From: Microbacterium ureisolvens
Lineage (GTDB): Bacteria > Actinomycetota > Actinomycetes > Actinomycetales > Microbacteriaceae
NCBI RefSeq assembly: GCF_019511645.1
Contig: NZ_JAEUAX010000006.1
Coordinates: 124,001-188,000, forward strand
Direction of reading: 5' to 3'
Length of the DNA: 64,000 nucleotides
Shown piece after piece: positions 25,342-33,531 of this stretch (the first letter of the stretch is position 1; each line of letters opens with the position of its first letter). A model generated the notes under the pieces. The model saw nothing but the letters and a program-made list of their open reading frames with translations. It had not been told where the DNA came from and ran no database searches. A program made the position numbers and the translations under genes.

Positions 25342-25347
25342 ACGCTA
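25342..25347 (-). promoter_or_regulatory. -10 box of the ABC exporter operon
   Basis: TAGCGT on the minus strand, six bases before ATG 25335; leaderless arrangement. Confidence 0.45.
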
Positions 25348-25356
25348 CGAACGGAT

Positions 25357-25375
25357 GCGGACAGATCCTGTCCGC
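25357..25375. promoter_or_regulatory. Perfect inverted repeat, likely WYL-regulator operator
   Basis: GCGGACAG-ATC-CTGTCCGC: eight-base arms with a three-base centre, in the 61-base gap between the divergent exporter operon and WYL regulator. It overlaps the expected -35 of the exporter. Confidence 0.6.
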
Positions 25376-25396
25376 GATACATGAGAATCTTTGTGC

Positions 25397-26419
25397 ATGT
25401 CCGACACGACCACCCGAGCCCTCTCCCTGCTCAACCTCCTCCAGACGCACCGGCATTGGCCGGGGTCCGAGCTGGCCGCGCGGCTGGGCGTCACCGAGCG
25501 CACCGTGCGGCGCGATGTGGAGCGGCTCCGTGAACTGGGCTACCGGATCGAGTCGATCCCTGGTGCGGCGGGCGGATATCGCCTCGAGGCCGGCAGCGCC
25601 GTGCCGCCGTTGCTGCTCACCGACGAAGAGGCGGTGGCGATGGCGATCGGCCTGCGGGTGGCAGCATCCCAGCGCCTCGTGAGCGGCCCCGAGACGACCA
25701 TCACGGCGCTCGCGAAGCTCGAGCAGGTGCTGCCCGCTCCCCTGCGCCGTCGGGTCGCGGCGCTGGCCGAGGCCGTGCAGCCCGCCGGACGGAACGCCGG
25801 CGCCGCCGTGTCGGGCGAGGTGCTCGGCGAGCTGGCCCTCGCCACCCGCGACCGCGAGCGCGTGCGCTTCACGTACACCGCGGCGTCGGGCGAGACCACG
25901 CACCGCCGCGTCGAGCCGCACGCCCTCGCCCCCGCCGACCGGCACTGGTACCTGCTCTGCTGGGATCTCGACAAGGGCGACTGGCGCACCTTCCGCGTGG
26001 ACAGGCTGACGGATGTAGCGCACACGCGCGTGCTCTTCACGCCCAAGCCGCTCACGCCGGAGCAGGTGGAGGAGTTCATCTTCGTCGCGCGCTCGTGGGT
26101 GCGGCAGGCGGTGGAGGCGGATGCGGTGATGGAGCTGCCGTGGGAGCAGATGCGCGAGCACTTCGGCCAGTGGGGCCAGGGCGCTTCTGCCGAGGACGCG
26201 ACGCACACCCGGTGGCCCGTCGGCGGCGCGGACTTCCGCGAGACGATGTACGGCCTGTCGTGGATCCCTGCCGGAGTCGAGTACACGACGGACCTCGCCT
26301 CGCCGGCGCGGGAGGAGCTGCGAGAGACGCTGGAGCGGATGCTGCGCGCCCTCGATGCGCCGGCGCCTCCGGTCCCGCCGCGCCGTGCGATGGAAAGGGA
26401 GCGGCAGCTCCCGGCGTGA
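25397..26419 (+). CDS. HTH-WYL transcriptional regulator
   Basis: A 340-residue regulator. The N-terminal HTH_11 domain is LLQTHRHWPGSELAARLGV then TERTVRRDVERLRELGYRIE. A WYL domain spans about 150-230, with DRHWYLLCWDLDKGDWRTFRVDRL carrying the Trp-Tyr-Leu and the downstream FRVDR motif. The C-terminal WCX-type extension (about 245-320) often mediates oligomerisation. WYL domains bind nucleic acids or nucleotides and several sense DNA damage. ATG 25397 is preferred over an upstream TTG. It is divergent from the DrrAB-like exporter across an operator-like palindrome, so it is probably that exporter's regulator. Confidence 0.92.
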   Translation: MSDTTTRALSLLNLLQTHRHWPGSELAARLGVTERTVRRDVERLRELGYRIESIPGAAGGYRLEAGSAVPPLLLTDEEAVAMAIGLRVAASQRLVSGPETTITALAKLEQVLPAPLRRRVAALAEAVQPAGRNAGAAVSGEVLGELALATRDRERVRFTYTAASGETTHRRVEPHALAPADRHWYLLCWDLDKGDWRTFRVDRLTDVAHTRVLFTPKPLTPEQVEEFIFVARSWVRQAVEADAVMELPWEQMREHFGQWGQGASAEDATHTRWPVGGADFRETMYGLSWIPAGVEYTTDLASPAREELRETLERMLRALDAPAPPVPPRRAMERERQLPA

Positions 26420-26454
26420 CCCTGGCGCGTCCGGGGTCGCGCCGTCGGAACGCA

Positions 26455-26488
26455 CCGGCGCCCCTCCACGCGAGCGGAGGGGCGCCGG
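26455..26488. terminator. Bidirectional terminator hairpin
   Basis: A perfect 13-bp stem (26455-26467 with 26476-26488) and an eight-base loop, between the convergent WYL and esterase genes. Confidence 0.75.
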
Positions 26489-26537
26489 CGTCGGTCAGCT
26501 CAGCGGTGGCGCACCGCACGCCGCCGATCCACGCGCA

Positions 26538-28724
26538 TCACTGGAACAGGCGCGGGGCGAAATCGATCAGGTTCTTCTGCCAGGTGTCCCAGCCGTGGGG
26601 ACCGACCGTCACGCCGTTGAACTCGTACTCGATGCCCAGCTGGTCGAGCACCGGCAGCGAGTTCATCACCGATGCGTACGTGAAGTCGGTGATGTCTCCG
26701 GTGTACAGGCGGAACAGCTCGGTGCCCGCGTTGATCGCTTCGACGTCGACACCGGCGGTCCCGCCGAATCCTGCGGCGAAGGTGCCGATCCAGGCGAACT
26801 CGCCCGGGTGCGCCTTGAGAACGGAGACGGTCCGCGCGCCACCCGCTGACAGACCGGCCAGCGCGCGTTCGGCAGGATCCTGACTGACGTTGTAGCTCGC
26901 CTCGGTCGCGGGGACGACGTTCTCGAGCAGTTCGCGCGGGTAGTCGTTCACGTTGCCGTTGGGCATCACCACCACCATCGGAGCCAGCTCGCCGTCACGG
27001 AACAGGTTGTCGAGGATCTGGCGGGCACGGCCGACCTCGACCCAGTCCGTCCAGCTCTGACCGCCACCGTGGTTCAGCACGAACAGCGGGTAGGGCTCGG
27101 CACGCTCGGCGTCGTAGCCGGGAGGCGTCCACACGTACGCACTCCGCTGCTGGTTGGCAACGGTGCTCTGGTACGTCAGCACCTCGAGGCCGCCACCCTC
27201 GCCCGCGGGAACATCCGTGAGCAGGCGCGAGCCCTCGCCCTCGATGAGGAAGGTGCTCCATGCCGGCTCGGACGTCACCTTCGTGGGGTTGGAGGCGTCC
27301 TTGACGGACTGACGGTCCACGATGAGCCGGTAGTGGTAGAACTTCTCCTCGAGCGGGCCGACCGTGGCCCGCCAGCGGTCGCCGACCTTGTTCATCTCCA
27401 CGCGCAGCCAGCTGCCCCCTGGCGCCCAGTTCGCCCACACCGAGACGTACTGCGCGTCGGCGAAGTCCGTCGTCGTCTCGAAGGTGACGAATCCCTCGCC
27501 GTCGATGAACGGCGTCGGGGTCGTGCCGGAGGCGGGCGGCTGGAACCGCTCGGTGAGCGCGGTGTGTCCCTCGCTCGGCGCGGGGTCGGACGCGGTCTTG
27601 GTGAACAGGCGCGGCGCGAAATCGATCAGGTTCTCCTGCCACGCGTTCCAGTTGTGGCCCGCGTCGGGGTTGACGCCGTCGAACTCGTAGTCGAGCCCGA
27701 GCGCGTCGAACTTCTGGAACGAGTCGTAGACGTCGTTGTAGGCGATGTCGGTCTTGTTGCCCACATAGACCCGGAAGAGGTCTGTGCGGTTGTTCATCTG
27801 CGCCACGGGGATGCTGTCGAGGTCGCCGAATCGGCCGGCCCCGAACGTGCCGATCGCGGCGAACTCGCCGGGATGACGGCTGAAGACCTCGAACGCCTGG
27901 CCGCCGCCCATCGAGAGGCCGGCCAACGCCCGCTGGTTCTTCGAGGGCGACGCATTGTAGGTCTGCTCCACGGCGGGGATGAGGTTCTCCAGCAGCTCTG
28001 CGGAGAAGTCGGAGACGTTGCCGTTGCCCATCACCACGATCATGTCGGAGAGGCTCCCCGACAGCCACAGGTTGTCGAGGATCTGCTCGGCGCGACCGAC
28101 CTCCACCCAGTCTCGGTAACTCTGGCCGCCGCCGTGCTGCAGGTAGAGCACCGGGAACTTCTTGCCCTCGGGCTTGTAGGTCGGGGGCAGCCAGACCAGC
28201 GCGTCACGCTGCTCTCCGGCCACGTGGCTCTCGTAGGAGAGGGTCTCGATCGTGCCCGCCTGCTCCGGCGCGTCGGCAAGGAGCGCGGCCGACTCACCGG
28301 GGATGAAGAAGGTGCTCCACTCCGGCTCCGACGCGACGCTGGTGGGATTGCTCGCGTCCTTGAGGACTTTGCTGTCGTCGCCGGTCACCTGGTAGTAGTA
28401 CAGGCCCGGTGCGAACGGGCCGTAGGTCGCCGTCCAGTTGGCCCCGCTGCGCTGCAGGCCGATCTGGGCCCAGTTGTGCGACGGACCGAAGTTGCCCTCG
28501 ACGACCACCTGCGACACCGGGCCGACCGCCTCTTCGACAGCGGCGTTCGGCACGGCGATGCGCAGGTAGCCGTCATCCTGGACGGTGATCCATGGCTCGG
28601 CAGCCGCGGCTGGAGCGGCCACGGCCAATCCGGTGAGAGCCAGAAGGGCGGCCAGGAGCGCTGCCACCGCCCGTCGAGTTCGTGTGAGCCGGCTGGGGAT
28701 CCGGCCCTCCGATGTGAACTGCAT
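26538..28724 (-). CDS. Secreted esterase with internal tandem duplication
   Basis: A 728-residue exported protein: signal peptide (AVAALLAALLALTGLAVAAPAAAA), then two copies of the same ~340-residue unit. Each unit has an early-set/CBM48-like beta domain (VVVEGNFGPSHNWAQIGL; WANWAPGGSWLRVEM) and an alpha/beta-hydrolase of the enterochelin-esterase/CE1 type. Both carry a nucleophile elbow, GLSMGG and GLSAGG, an oxyanion strand (YLQHGGGQSYRDWVEVGRA; VLNHGGGQSWTDWVEVGRA) and a C-terminal His (HNWNAWQENLIDFAPRLF; HGWDTWQKNLIDFAPRLF). Both halves look active. The substrate could be esterified polysaccharide or siderophore. It is monocistronic with LacI-type operators upstream (28818-28902), hinting at carbohydrate control. 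Confidence 0.9.
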   Translation of the reverse strand: MQFTSEGRIPSRLTRTRRAVAALLAALLALTGLAVAAPAAAAEPWITVQDDGYLRIAVPNAAVEEAVGPVSQVVVEGNFGPSHNWAQIGLQRSGANWTATYGPFAPGLYYYQVTGDDSKVLKDASNPTSVASEPEWSTFFIPGESAALLADAPEQAGTIETLSYESHVAGEQRDALVWLPPTYKPEGKKFPVLYLQHGGGQSYRDWVEVGRAEQILDNLWLSGSLSDMIVVMGNGNVSDFSAELLENLIPAVEQTYNASPSKNQRALAGLSMGGGQAFEVFSRHPGEFAAIGTFGAGRFGDLDSIPVAQMNNRTDLFRVYVGNKTDIAYNDVYDSFQKFDALGLDYEFDGVNPDAGHNWNAWQENLIDFAPRLFTKTASDPAPSEGHTALTERFQPPASGTTPTPFIDGEGFVTFETTTDFADAQYVSVWANWAPGGSWLRVEMNKVGDRWRATVGPLEEKFYHYRLIVDRQSVKDASNPTKVTSEPAWSTFLIEGEGSRLLTDVPAGEGGGLEVLTYQSTVANQQRSAYVWTPPGYDAERAEPYPLFVLNHGGGQSWTDWVEVGRARQILDNLFRDGELAPMVVVMPNGNVNDYPRELLENVVPATEASYNVSQDPAERALAGLSAGGARTVSVLKAHPGEFAWIGTFAAGFGGTAGVDVEAINAGTELFRLYTGDITDFTYASVMNSLPVLDQLGIEYEFNGVTVGPHGWDTWQKNLIDFAPRLFQ

Positions 28725-28817
28725 CGATTCCTCATCTCGTGTTCGACCGCGCCGTCGACGGCGGACGAGCGCACACCGGCGGCGCGAACTGGGGACGGAT
28801 CCACGACATCGAAGACT

Positions 28818-28837
28818 GATTTACAACGTCGTAAATC
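28818..28837. promoter_or_regulatory. LacI-type operator upstream of esterase
   Basis: GATTTACAACGTCGTAAATC is a 20-base palindrome with one mismatched pair, of the ACAACGTnGT type bound by LacI-family repressors. It is about 95 bases upstream of the esterase start. Confidence 0.6.
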
Positions 28838-28887
28838 CTGCTCGCCGCCCACTCTGTCAGCCGCAACATGTCCTGGTCAAGACCGAA

Positions 28888-28902
28888 TTGCAACGTTGTG
28901 CA
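28888..28902. promoter_or_regulatory. Second LacI-like operator upstream of esterase
   Basis: TTGCAACGTTGTGCA with the perfect core CAACGTTG (28891-28898), 67 bases centre to centre from the first site. No LacI gene is adjacent. Confidence 0.5.
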
Positions 28903-28970
28903 TATTCAGCATCGGCGCGTCGGCGGCGCGTGAGCGCGTCAGCGCCTCAGCGAGGATGGAACCGCCGGGC

Positions 28971-30056
28971 TCATGCGGACCTGGCGCGCCTGAGCCGGTC
29001 GAGCAGGAGCCGGTTGGGCCCACGCCATCGTCGCTGCGGGTCGATCCATCCGGGTGGTCGCACCTGTGGCATGCCGTCGACCATGCGGATCTCCCACCCG
29101 CTGGTCTCGATCCCGTGATGATGGTGCCAGCACAACAAGACGCCGTTGCCGACCGCGGTCGGACCACCCTTTGCCCAGTCGACGACATGATGCACCTCGC
29201 ACCACGCGGCGGGAACGGTGCAACCGGGGATGACGCAGCCGCCGTCGCGCGCACCTATCGCCTTGCGCTGCCAGTGGGTGAACACGCGGTCCTCGACGTG
29301 GAGCGCTTTGATGGCGCCGCTGGGGGCGAGCGTGAGCCGGTGGATGGTGCCGTGACAGCCGACGTGCCGTGCGAACGACGCCGGCACCGGCACCGGACCG
29401 CCCGCGCTCTCGACGAACGCCACCCCGCCCGGGTCACCCAAGTCCTGCTCGGTCGTGGTCACGATGAGCGTCGGCGCGGCACCGCCCAGCGTCGGCGTGC
29501 CGGCGGCGCCGGCCGCGGCGGACAGGATCGAGGCGAACGCGTCGTGCCGCTTCTGGTCCACTGTCCGCGGATCCAGTACACGCTCCTCCGCATCCGCGTC
29601 CGACTCCGGATCCGCGACCGTGGCGTCCACGAACCGGGGTCGGCGGTCCTGCACCCGCGGGTTGAGGTGCGCGTCCATGAGGCGGTCCAACTGTGCCGCG
29701 ACGTCGTCGGTGACGTCACCGGACAGGCGCCGCAGCCCACGGTACGACCTGCGGCTGATCCGGATCCCCCGCGCCCGCTGCGCATACTCGTCATCGGGCA
29801 GCGTTCCATCCGGGTCCAGGAACAGCGCCCAAGTGGTCGCCATCACCTTCAACTCGTGGATGCCGCAACCCGCCGCGTCCGCATCCCCCACCGCCGCGGC
29901 GACCAGTTCGATCTCAGCCGCTTCGATCTCCTCCACCGCGCATCGGCCCAGCAGCGGCCTGAGCGCGTCGACGATCGTGGTCGGATCCCCAGTCCCCGGA
30001 TAACCGCGCCCTGAATCCTCCTCGCGACCGCGGCCAGCATGAGGAGGAGCATCCAC
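28971..30056 (-). pseudogene. 5'-truncated DUF222-HNH endonuclease gene
   Basis: A 361-codon frame. The C terminus is an intact HNH nuclease: GARDGGCVIPGCTVPAAWCEVHHVVDWAKGGPT in overlapping parts and LLCWHHHHGIE, with paired zinc cysteines and the HH catalytic site. It is preceded by the second half of a DUF222 domain (VMATTWALFLDPDGTLPDDE, ARGIRI). The N-terminal DUF222 helices that normally give these proteins 450-550 residues are missing, and an SDR gene begins 17 bases upstream. No good ribosome-binding site is seen at the GTG 30056. It looks like a remnant that lost its 5' end, although a shortened functional protein is possible. Such genes occur in many scattered copies in actinobacteria. 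Confidence 0.7.
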
Positions 30057-30073
30057 CGACCCAGGAGCCCCTC

Positions 30074-31021
30074 ATGCCCCAGCCTCTCGACATCCCCGTG
30101 CCCGACCTCACCGGCAAGTTCGCCCTCGTCACCGGCGCCAGCGACGGCGTCGGCGTCGAGATCGCCGCGCGTCTCGCCCGCGCCGGCGCCGACATCCTTT
30201 TGCCCGTCCGCAACCCGCAGAAAGGGCAGGCAGCGGCAGCCCAGATCGCGGAGCGAACCCCGACGAGCAGCATCCGTGTCGTCCCTCTCGACCTCGCGTC
30301 GCTCGACTCGGTCGCGGCCCTCACCGCCCGACTGAACGACGACGGCCGGCCGATCGACGTCCTCATCGCGAACGCCGGCGTGATGAACCCGCCCGCGCGT
30401 CGGCTCACCGCCGACGGGTTCGAGCTGCAGCTCGCGACGAACCATCTCGGTCACTTCGCGCTCATCGCGCAGCTGCTGCCGCTGCTGGTCCAGGCGAAGG
30501 CGCACGTCACCAGTCAGGTGAGCATCGCCGCCGATCAGGGCGCCGTGAACTGGGACGACCCCAACTGGGAGCACGGCTACGACCCGATGAAGGCGTACAG
30601 CTCGTCGAAGATCGCGTTCGGCCTGTTTGCGATGGAGCTGCAGCGGAGATCGGATGCTGCGGCCTGGGGCATCCGCAGCAACCTCTCGCATCCCGGCGTC
30701 ACCCCGACGAACCTGCTCGCTGCGCAGCCGGGGATGGGGCGGTCCGCCGACACGACCGCGGTGAAGCTGATCCGGGCGCTGTCGCGGCGCGGCATCCTGT
30801 TCGGCACACCGTCGACGGCGGCCCTGTCGGCGGTGTACGCGGCGACGAGCCCCGACGCGCAGGGCGGCCGGCTCTACGGGCCGAAGGGCTTCCGCCACCT
30901 GAGCGGGCCGCCGGCCGAGCAGCCGATGTATTCGCGCCTCGAGGGCGAGGCCGACGGCCGCCGCGTGTGGGAACTCTCCGAGCGACTCACCGGCGTGCGG
31001 GTCGCATCACTGGGTCGTTGA
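30074..31021 (+). CDS. Short-chain dehydrogenase/reductase
   Basis: A 315-residue SDR. The cofactor loop is TGASDGVG (20-27), the structural Asn lies in LIANAGVM (Asn100) and the catalytic pair is Y175-S-S-S-K179. Arg-containing LPVRNPQKGQAAA after the second strand suggests NADP preference. The ~310-residue length and the HPGVTPTNL segment fit the retinol-dehydrogenase/WW-oxidoreductase-like subgroup. AGGAG sits six bases before the ATG. An XRE-type regulator follows (31084) with a hairpin between them; such pairs often form a regulator-target unit. The substrate is unknown. Confidence 0.92.
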   Translation: MPQPLDIPVPDLTGKFALVTGASDGVGVEIAARLARAGADILLPVRNPQKGQAAAAQIAERTPTSSIRVVPLDLASLDSVAALTARLNDDGRPIDVLIANAGVMNPPARRLTADGFELQLATNHLGHFALIAQLLPLLVQAKAHVTSQVSIAADQGAVNWDDPNWEHGYDPMKAYSSSKIAFGLFAMELQRRSDAAAWGIRSNLSHPGVTPTNLLAAQPGMGRSADTTAVKLIRALSRRGILFGTPSTAALSAVYAATSPDAQGGRLYGPKGFRHLSGPPAEQPMYSRLEGEADGRRVWELSERLTGVRVASLGR

Positions 31022-31035
31022 GTGAGCGAAGCGGG

Positions 31036-31051
31036 CCCACACCCGTGTGGG
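31036..31051 (+). terminator. Candidate terminator after SDR gene
   Basis: CCCACA (31036-31041) and TGTGGG (31046-31051) enclose CCCG, 14 bases past the SDR stop. A GGGGATCCCC palindrome follows. Confidence 0.4.
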
Positions 31052-31083
31052 GGGATCCCCGGTCCCTGGATGAGGAATGACGG

Positions 31084-31947
31084 ATGCCGCAGACTCAGGT
31101 GATGGACAGAGCACAGCTGGCCGATTTCCTGCGTCGGCGCCGCGAAGCGCTGCAGCCGGAAGACGTCGGGCTGCGCCGCGGACCGCGGCGCCGGACGGCG
31201 GGGCTTCGGCGCGAGGAGGTCGCCGTGCTCTGCGACATGTCGACCGACTATTACAGCCGGCTCGAGCAGGCCCGCGGTCCGCAGCCGTCGGAGCAGATGC
31301 TCGCCGCGATGGCCCGCGGCCTCCGGCTCACGCTCGACGAGCGCGACCACCTGTTCCGCCTCGCCGGTCATACCGCGCCTGCCCGTGCCCTGCGCAGCGA
31401 GCACGTCTCGCCCGGTCTCATGCGCATCCTCGACCGCCTCGCCGACACACCCGCGCAGGTCATGACCGAACTCGGCGAGACGCTCGCCCAGACACCGGCA
31501 GCCCGCGCGCTGTTCGGCGACGAGACGCGCTTCGAGGGGTTCATGCGCAGCGTCGGCTACCGCTGGTTCGTCGACCCGTCGGCCCGCAACGTGTACCCGG
31601 CCGAAGACCATCCGGGCCTCTCGCGCGCGTTCACCGCCGACATCCGTACCGCCTACGCGAAGTTCGGCGCGGATTCGCGTGCCGGCGCGATGGTCTCGGC
31701 GCTGCTGCAGGAGAGCCCGGAGTTCGCGGAGCTCTGGGCCGAGCACGAGGTGCGCTCGACGCACGCGCGCGAGAAGCGCCTGCAGCACCCCGAGGTGGGC
31801 GTGATGGACATGCAGTGCCAGTTCCTCATCGACCCCGAACAGGGCCAGACCCTCCTCGTGCTCACCGCGACGCCCGGCACACCGAGCTCCGAGAAGCTGC
31901 AGCTGCTCTCGGTGATCGGCACGCAGGAGATCGCCGCCGGCCGCTGA
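31084..31947 (+). CDS. XRE-family regulator with MmyB-like sensor domain
   Basis: A 287-residue protein: an N-terminal helix-turn-helix (LADFLRRRREALQP, GLRREEVAVLCDMSTDYYSRLEQARGPQPSEQML, in parts) and a C-terminal PAS-like MmyB ligand-binding domain (about 105-270). The latter is marked by RFEGFMRSVGYRWFVDPSARNVYP and LLQESPEFAELWAEHEV. The family is abundant in actinobacteria and usually sits beside an oxidoreductase whose expression it controls; here the SDR gene precedes it in the same direction. MmyB domains have been shown to bind fatty acid-like ligands in some cases. The start is ATG 31084; ATG 31102 is possible. Confidence 0.93.
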   Translation: MPQTQVMDRAQLADFLRRRREALQPEDVGLRRGPRRRTAGLRREEVAVLCDMSTDYYSRLEQARGPQPSEQMLAAMARGLRLTLDERDHLFRLAGHTAPARALRSEHVSPGLMRILDRLADTPAQVMTELGETLAQTPAARALFGDETRFEGFMRSVGYRWFVDPSARNVYPAEDHPGLSRAFTADIRTAYAKFGADSRAGAMVSALLQESPEFAELWAEHEVRSTHAREKRLQHPEVGVMDMQCQFLIDPEQGQTLLVLTATPGTPSSEKLQLLSVIGTQEIAAGR

Positions 31948-31975
31948 CCCGCCAACGCCCAGAGCACCGCTCCTC

Positions 31976-31981
31976 TACTCT
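31976..31981 (+). promoter_or_regulatory. -10 box of leaderless DUF1697 gene
   Basis: TACTCT, six bases before ATG 31988; no ribosome-binding site between. Confidence 0.5.
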
Positions 31982-31987
31982 CGGCGT

Positions 31988-32518
31988 ATGCTCTGCGTCG
32001 CCTTCATGCGAAACGTCAACCAGCGTCAGCGCGGCCATCCCTCCACCGCCGACATCGTGGCCGGCTTCGCCGATGCGGGATGCCCCGAGGTTCAGACCTT
32101 CCAGAGCAACGGCACGATCCTGTTCGACTCCGATGAACCCGCAGAGGTCGTCGCGAGCGCAACCGAGGCGATCGCCGCTCGATCCGGCCACGAGCGCGAC
32201 ATCCTCTGGATCTCGCTCGCCGACCTCGTGGCCGTCGTCGACGAACACGGTGAGACACCCGACCCGCGCCGGCACGAGATCACCCTGCACCGCGCCGGAA
32301 CGGTCGACGCCGAGACGCCGGATGCAATCAGCCTCATGACGCGCGCCGGCTGCTCGATCGTCGACGCCGGTCCCGGCTGGGCCGTCGTTCGCAACGACGT
32401 CGACGGTCAAGGCAACGCCACCCCGGTGCTCGAGCGCCTCACCGGCGATCGGGCGACCTCCCGCGGGCTCCTGACGCTCCGCCGCCTGGTCGCCCGCTTC
32501 GGCTCCCCGTCCGCGTGA
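31988..32518 (+). CDS. DUF1697-like protein
   Basis: A 176-residue cytoplasmic protein. VAFMRNVN near the start and the spacing to FADAGCPEVQTFQSNGTILFDS match the DUF1697 pattern (R-G-I-N, then a G-x-x-x-V-x-T-x-x-x-S-G-N-x-x-F segment), although the usual RGIN reads RNVN. The C-terminal half (TRAGCSIVDAGPGWAVVRND, NATPVLERLTGDRATSRGL) keeps the family's final helix region. No biochemical function is established for DUF1697. The gene appears leaderless and converges end to end on the aldo/keto reductase gene, with stops one base apart. Confidence 0.8.
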   Translation: MLCVAFMRNVNQRQRGHPSTADIVAGFADAGCPEVQTFQSNGTILFDSDEPAEVVASATEAIAARSGHERDILWISLADLVAVVDEHGETPDPRRHEITLHRAGTVDAETPDAISLMTRAGCSIVDAGPGWAVVRNDVDGQGNATPVLERLTGDRATSRGLLTLRRLVARFGSPSA

Positions 32519-32519
32519 G

Positions 32520-33413
32520 TCAGTCGTCGAAGATCCCCACCGACTCCGACAGCCGCGTGACCTCGTCCGCGCTGAGCTCGAGGTCTGCCGCCTGCGCCGA
32601 GTCGATGATGGATGCTGCGCGCCGCGCTCCCGGGATCGGGATCACGTGCGGGCCCAGCGCCAGCTCCCACGCGAGCACCGCCTGCTGTGGGCTGACGCCG
32701 TGCGCGTCGCCGACCTCGCGGAACGCCGAGAACCGGTCGCCGACGCGACGCGCTCCCCCGCCGGTGCCCCCGAGCGGGCTCCAGGGCAGGAACGCGATGT
32801 CGCGCTCCTCACAGAACCGCAGCTCGTCGATGCTCCCCGGGTGCTTCGGCGAGAACTCGTTCTGCACGCTGGCGAGGTTGCCCTCGCCGAGCACCTCGAT
32901 CGCGATCTGGATCTCCTCCACGCTCGCGTTCGAGATTCCGACGGCATGGACGAGTCCGTCGTCCTGCAGCGCCTTCAGGCCGGCCATGATGTCGCCGTAG
33001 ACGAGCCAGCGATCGGGACGGTGGTACTGGTAGAGCTCGATCTGGTCGACGCCGAGGATGTCGAGCGACTTCTCGACCGCGGAACGCAGGTACGCCTCCG
33101 AGCCGTCGCGGCCCCAGACCTCTCCTTCGCGGCGGGTGATGCCGCCCTTCGTCGCGACGAAGATGCTCGACGCGTCGCCGTCCCAGCTGCGCAGAGCCGC
33201 CGCGACGATGCGCTCGTTGTGCCCCATCTCGTCCCACGCCGGCGCGTAGACGTCGGCGGTGTCGATGAGCGTCACGCCGGCGTCGAGTGCGGCGTGCACG
33301 GTGGCCACCGCATCCTGGAACGACGGATACACCTTGTCGTTGTTCATCGACAGCGGCATGGCGCCGAGCCCGATCGCCGAAACCTGTCGCCCTGCCAGCG
33401 TGCGCTGCTTCAT
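32520..33413 (-). CDS. Aldo/keto reductase
   Basis: A 297-residue TIM-barrel oxidoreductase with the full catalytic tetrad: Asp51 and Tyr56 in DTADVYAP, Lys89 in ATKGG and His131 in LYQYHRPD. The C-terminal NADPH-binding part is seen in HVIPIPGARRAASIID. The start at ATG 33413 follows AGAAGGAG; longer in-frame starts lack this. It resembles the YajO/IolS-like AKR group that reduces various aldehydes, but the substrate cannot be named. It stands alone, converging with the DUF1697 gene. Confidence 0.93.
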   Translation of the reverse strand: MKQRTLAGRQVSAIGLGAMPLSMNNDKVYPSFQDAVATVHAALDAGVTLIDTADVYAPAWDEMGHNERIVAAALRSWDGDASSIFVATKGGITRREGEVWGRDGSEAYLRSAVEKSLDILGVDQIELYQYHRPDRWLVYGDIMAGLKALQDDGLVHAVGISNASVEEIQIAIEVLGEGNLASVQNEFSPKHPGSIDELRFCEERDIAFLPWSPLGGTGGGARRVGDRFSAFREVGDAHGVSPQQAVLAWELALGPHVIPIPGARRAASIIDSAQAADLELSADEVTRLSESVGIFDD

Positions 33414-33531
33414 CGCATCTCCTTCTCGCATCGCACAAGACTGCCAGGGCCATGAGACACGAGGCAGGGACTGGACACCGGCCGCCACGGGCGGATACAG
33501 GCCCACGCCGCAGGCTCCGCCGGCTCACGCT

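Noticed and set aside
27069..30014. 981-codon plus-strand frame opposite the esterase and HNH genes
   Set aside because: Composition is Arg/Gly/His/Glu-rich with no domain, and it mirrors two well-supported minus-strand genes; it is an artefact of high-GC antisense frames.
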